In this document: positions 59,800 through 64,000 of the stretch, piece after piece
How positions within the stretch are numbered: the stretch's first letter is position 1
Layout: every line of letters starts with the position of its first letter
Origin: Apoda limacodes
Lineage: Eukaryota; Arthropoda; Insecta; Lepidoptera; Limacodidae
Reading direction: 5' to 3'
DNA length: 64,000 bases
Assembly (NCBI GenBank): GCA_946406115.1
Contig: OX291551.1
Span: 9,858,001-9,922,000 of the forward strand
Translations under genes and position numbers: made by a program
The notes under the pieces: model-generated
Told to the model about the DNA's origin: nothing
The model's input: only the letters and a program-made list of their open reading frames with translations
Database searches by the model: none

Positions 59800-60076
59800 A
59801 AATTTTATGAATCTAGGTCTACGGGAAATACTCTATAGGTTTTGGTATATTTGTAAGTGTATAAATATGCGGCAGTATTTTTTGATTGTCTTGATTTTGT
59901 AGCTTGATTTTTATACAGCTTCAAAGGGCCGTAGACTTTAGTATTTTTTATTAATTCTAACCTAATAACTCCGTTCGCATCTGAGAAAAATAGACTTGGT
60001 AGACAAGACCGACAGACAGACACACAGACAGAACAAAGTCATTCAATAGGTTCTAATGTTAGGGTTTCGTACCTTA
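59800..60076 (+). repeat. CCGGCC-family repeat, right part (tail)
   Basis: ACGGGAAATACTCTATAGGT, GACAGACAGACACACAGACA and AGGGTTTCGTACCTTAA correspond to the interior and end of the family; the CCGGCC start is missing. Confidence 0.7.
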
Positions 60077-60084
60077 AAGGATTA

Positions 60085-60688
60085 CTTTGTTGTTCGTCCG
60101 TCTATCTTTTCTCAGGAACGCGTAAAGGTATCATCTTTTTGAAATTAATATCAATTATTAAGGTCTATGGTCCTTTCAATCTGTAAAAAAGTCAAGCTTC
60201 TAACGCAATCAAAAAAAAACCGGTTGAAATACGGCCATTTTGACTTTTGTCCTAAATAAAATTCGTTTAATTGTAGTCACAAATCATAAAAAAAATTGTC
60301 TGTCGGTCTGTCAAGACCCTTTTACTCAAGAACGCGTAGAAGTATCACGGTAAAATTAATATAAAAAACTAAACTCTACTGTTACTTGAAGGTGTAAAAA
60401 AATCAAGCTTCTTAGACAATAAAATAAAAAAAAATATGCCCAAAATACGGTCATTTCTGTCGCATATTGTGACACAAATACATCAAAACCTATGGGGTAT
60501 TTCCCGTTTACCTAAAATCATGAAATTTGGCAAAAAACAAAATGCTACATCACAAATTGAGTAAAAAACTAATAATAATCCTAGACTTGGTCTAGTAAGA
60601 CTTGATCTCATGATGGAAGAACTATCTACATATAATAAGTTTGTACGGAACCCTCGGTGCGCGAGCTAGACTTACACTTGATTTTTCA
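60085..60688 (-). repeat. CCGGCC-family repeat, long copy, tail-to-tail with the previous one
   Basis: The minus strand starts at 60688 (degraded CCGGCCAAGTGTAAGT), then GCGCACCGAGGGTTCCGTAC, CCCCATAGGTTTTGATG, CACAATATGCGACAGA, CCGTATTTTGGG and a final GACGGACGAACAA. Same subfamily as 7306-7530. No 5S-like block was seen. Confidence 0.75.
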
Positions 60689-60754
60689 TTTTTAAGAAAA
60701 AGTGGAATAAAGAGTATATGTGTCCATAAAAAAAAGAATAAGTCATTAAGTCTT

Positions 60755-60825
60755 TGTATAATCGTAGTTGTGAGGACTTGGAATTTAATTATAGCAGCTT
60801 GGAATGCCCAGACAGCATAATATAC
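60755..60825 (+). repeat. Dispersed repeat, copy 3 of 3
   Basis: TATAATCGTAGTTGTGAGGA and GGAATTTAATTATAGCAGCT; see 40735-40803. Confidence 0.6.
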
Positions 60826-61334
60826 GTTTGTGAAGGGGTAGAACGTTAGTGTGTTGACCACACACGTGCATCTTCGAAGTAAGAACAAATTATCATGGAA
60901 TGGCAATGGAAATAACATACTCATATCCAACGCGTGCAAAATTATGAGCTATGTTCCAAAAAAGTCGTATTAATTAAATGCAAATAAATTAAATTTGATA
61001 ACTGTTGAATATAAATGAAATTTTTTAGTTATTTTTGAGTTATGTTTGGTAGGTATTGTTTAATGTTCCCTCAAAATTTGATAACTCGAAATAATTTTGT
61101 CCAGCAGCTTTTGATACCATTCTTTTCGACAAAAGAAGTTACTATAATTCCATTATTCTGTGTAAAATGTTTATTAGTTACCTTTAAACTAAATAAATAA
61201 ACGTTTTATTATTTTGTAAATCATTGTTATCAGCATGTTATTATTTTCAGCTTTCAATTCCCCTTTTGTTTACATTAATCTTCATCAATATTACATTACT
61301 TTCTTGTAACTCTACCAAATATTTGTTTTATCTT
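60826..61334. other. No gene seen
   Basis: AT-rich sequence without motif. Confidence 0.45.
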
Positions 61335-61500
61335 TCGCTGTCTGCGGGTTTTCAATTTACCGAATTTGCATATTGGCAACATGAGGTGTCTTAATTTCGT
61401 CGCACATATGCAGAGTTGCCTAAAACGATATAGGGGTCTGCGGCTCACATGTTGCTAGCTAAATTACAATGTCATAAATTGGAGCTTCCGTTTCGACGTA
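61335..61500 (+). repeat. Dispersed repeat, partner at 45145-45320
   Basis: Shares TTTGCATATTGGCAACATGA and CTCACATGTTGCTAGCTAAA with the partner. Confidence 0.7.
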
Positions 61501-64000
61501 AAAGATGCACAAACAAACAGACTCACTATTTTATAATATATAGTATGTATATATTTAAGTGTATGTAAGTATTGTTATACCATATAGCAACATGGTATCC
61601 TGACGCGGCCTGTATGGGGCCGTGTTGCTCTGTGATGTATAGGTACACATTATGATTGTGCAAGAATATAATTGAAATAGTAATAATCCTACTAGTACTA
61701 TGAAATATCTCAGTACTTTTAAATATCTGAATTCCTTAACAGGATTGACGATATTTAGGGCTTCACATGGTGCGCCCCATATGCTAAATAAAAACAAAAG
61801 ACAATAATTAACATGGTATGCACAACTTTGTTTTTAGTAGCTTACTAACTTATTTATATTACTAAGTGTTTCAATACAGCTTGTATACTTGTTTGTTGTT
61901 TAACAATGACATTAACTAGATTGTTATAACTATAATATCAAAAAAACCGTTTATGTTATAATATAATATATAATGTTACATCCTCCAAACGACAAACAAA
62001 ATTATAGTATTAATAATAAATTAATTAATAAATAACATCATTGAATACCAAAAAGCTTCCATCAGTTACGTAAATAAATATATATAGGTATGCAAGTGCG
62101 CAACGATATATACCTACACTGAAGAGCGAAAATAACTAGCTAGTCACTTACATAAACCACGATATTTCATAAATTAGTAAAGATTGAAACAAAAATTATA
62201 ATAAAAAGAGATTTAGAAAGATTTTGTATGTACACAAAAATTAAATAAGTGATCAAATACGCTTCAATGTTCTTTTGTCTTCATGGAGCTATCATGAGTT
62301 GTTTAGGAAATATTTAAGAGACTTGTTATTTTTGTTCATCAATGTTGTATGATTTTGATACATTTAAACTTAAATTATTTTCAAAAGAAATATTAAATTG
62401 ATTTCTGTTTTAGAGTTACTCACATCTAAATACACAAAAAAGTCTCGTCACACTGATCACAGAACATCAAACACTTAAATTAATAAGCTCTTCTTTGCCC
62501 ACCCTCGCATAAGTCGTCTAATAATATAATTAACAAATCAAATTCACGGATTTTATTTCTAATTGAGAGCAAAGTCGAGTGCTCTTATAAAAGAGAGCTC
62601 GGTGTACAAATATTTATGTCAATTAACGTTCCCTTCTCTGAGAAGATTTCAGTTGAGTAGGAAAAAGAATCCAGTGACATCTTGGAAAGAAAGGGTTGCT
62701 TTGTGAAAGAAAGGATTGAAATGTTGACAAAGAAGCTCTTTAGCATCGCGATGCTAATTACGAAAGCCTCACTCAATAAACGAAGCTTTATTGTCTTTAT
62801 GTAAGACAGAGTTACCCTATTTCTTAGCTAGGAAATTTTTTTATTTTAAAATTAATGAAGGGATAAAAGACTTTTATTTCTCTAGAAACATTTAGAAAAA
62901 TATGTATAGAAAAATTAATCTTATTTTACGCAAAACATGATTTACAGTCTTAATTACAATGATAATCTAAATATTTTCACTATGGGCAGCTGATTGTATT
63001 TCCGTTCTAGAACACATTTTATTTTTGCCGGATGGAACGATCCAATGCCCGCATTTAAAGCGTATTAGCGCATTGCCAAGATAATACAGAAAAATCGAAA
63101 AATAATTTTTCAAAAATTGAAAGCAAAAGTTTCAATAAGAAGCTCTACGTCACGACCTATGCTGACTTCGTCGAAACTTTATTTTTTTTTTGGCAGCGCT
63201 AATTATTATTGCAAGCACGAAATTAAACTAATGAGTGAATATGATAAACTTGAATATTAATATATATTTAAATATAGATGTTTTTACTGCATCTTCTTCG
63301 GAGTTCATAGATGTTTTCATTTTTAAAAGATATGTAACGAGTTTTAATATAATTAGTTCAAAAATTATAAGTTTATTTTGGTTCAATTTGCATTCGCTTT
63401 TTTTTTTGCTAAAGTTGAGTCTTTATATTGAGTATGTAAAAATAATCATAATAATTGCACAAAAACACATAAACACATAATGAGGATAATTTTATTAATT
63501 TTACACTTAAGTCATCATCAAATATTAAGAAACCACTATATTTCTCATAAATACAAATACTTACCTAAATAAGACTTATACTCTACATAAGTTGATTTAT
63601 TTTGACATGATTTTTTTTTTAAATATAGACGCGTAAATCAAGATTGCTACCGTGCCGATAAACATAAAAAAAAAATATTTTTATGTAATAAATATATAAT
63701 ATTTTGTACCTAAGTACATAAAATATATCTTTGACGCAGGTTTTAGAAATTATTTACCGTATCTTGGGTGCCCATCAATTATTTTAATCTTACTCTTTAA
63801 CTTCGTATGTTAATTCAGATTTATTTGCAAATTAGAAATAGCAAATTGCAGGAATTAACGAAGTGAGATTAAGAAACTAAACTCATTCAACAGAAGTAAG
63901 AATTGGGTTCATAATTCGTACGATAACTGAACTTCGTCTGGAGTCAAACTTTGAACACAACGTGGCTTCATTATCAAGTTCTTACTCTCCATTTACCTGG
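61501..64000. other. No gene seen
   Basis: AT-rich. The frames of 63-81 codons (61555, 62585, 63235) are rich in Ile, Phe and Asn, as expected of chance frames in AT-rich DNA. Confidence 0.45.

Noticed and set aside
1..64000. CRISPR arrays or bacterial-type operons
   Set aside because: No regularly spaced short repeats; composition and element content are those of an animal genome.

Overview
The window is animal nuclear DNA, most likely from a moth or butterfly (Lepidoptera). It is AT-rich. The interspersed repeats I recognise are types common in lepidopteran genomes: Helitron-like fragments with a start near CTAATATTATAAA, a repeat that begins CCGGCCAAGTGCGAG, a GGCTGGG-ended MITE, Jockey, CR1-like and RTE-type LINEs, and tRNA-like SINE heads. 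No single-copy host protein gene, tRNA gene or rRNA gene could be supported on either strand. Nearly every recognisable coding sequence belongs to a retrotransposon, and most copies are broken by frameshifts, stops or deletions. The species and family cannot be read from the sequence.

Layout. 1-3.4 kb: a broken LINE (called LINE-A here) on the minus strand, then a MITE. 3.4-15 kb: mostly AT-rich sequence with a CCGGCC-family copy, the first of three identical 197-bp repeats, a Harbinger-like MITE, a two-unit 391-bp tandem repeat and short LINE-A tails. 15-16.6 kb: Helitron-like fragments. 17.08 kb: a compact 82-nt hairpin. 17.5-23.1 kb: the largest element, a nearly complete but dead Jockey-type LINE on the minus strand, with gag (three zinc knuckles, one damaged) and an endonuclease-reverse transcriptase ORF carrying several lesions; its GC content is clearly above the surroundings. 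23-33 kb: AT-rich DNA with the second identical repeat (inverted), a SINE or LINE tail, and a 933-bp terminal-inverted-repeat element. 33-37 kb: a LINE-A copy, a 5'-truncated second Jockey with target-site duplications, a Helitron-like piece and an RTE remnant. 39-43.5 kb: Helitron and LINE fragments and a perfect 16-bp stem-loop. 44-51.3 kb: long CCGGCC-family copies carrying a segment that resembles 5S rRNA, a foldback repeat, the third identical repeat and a LINE-C endonuclease-RT relic. 52.7-57.9 kb: nested Helitron and LINE-A insertions and further repeat copies. 59.8-60.7 kb: two CCGGCC copies tail to tail. The remainder is featureless.

Taken together this looks like intergenic or intronic DNA built by successive transposon insertions. 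There is no operon-like or pathway-like gene set. The points most worth following up are the three identical 197-bp repeats among otherwise decayed elements, the 5S-rRNA-like segment inside the CCGGCC family, and the miRNA-precursor-like hairpin at 17.08 kb.
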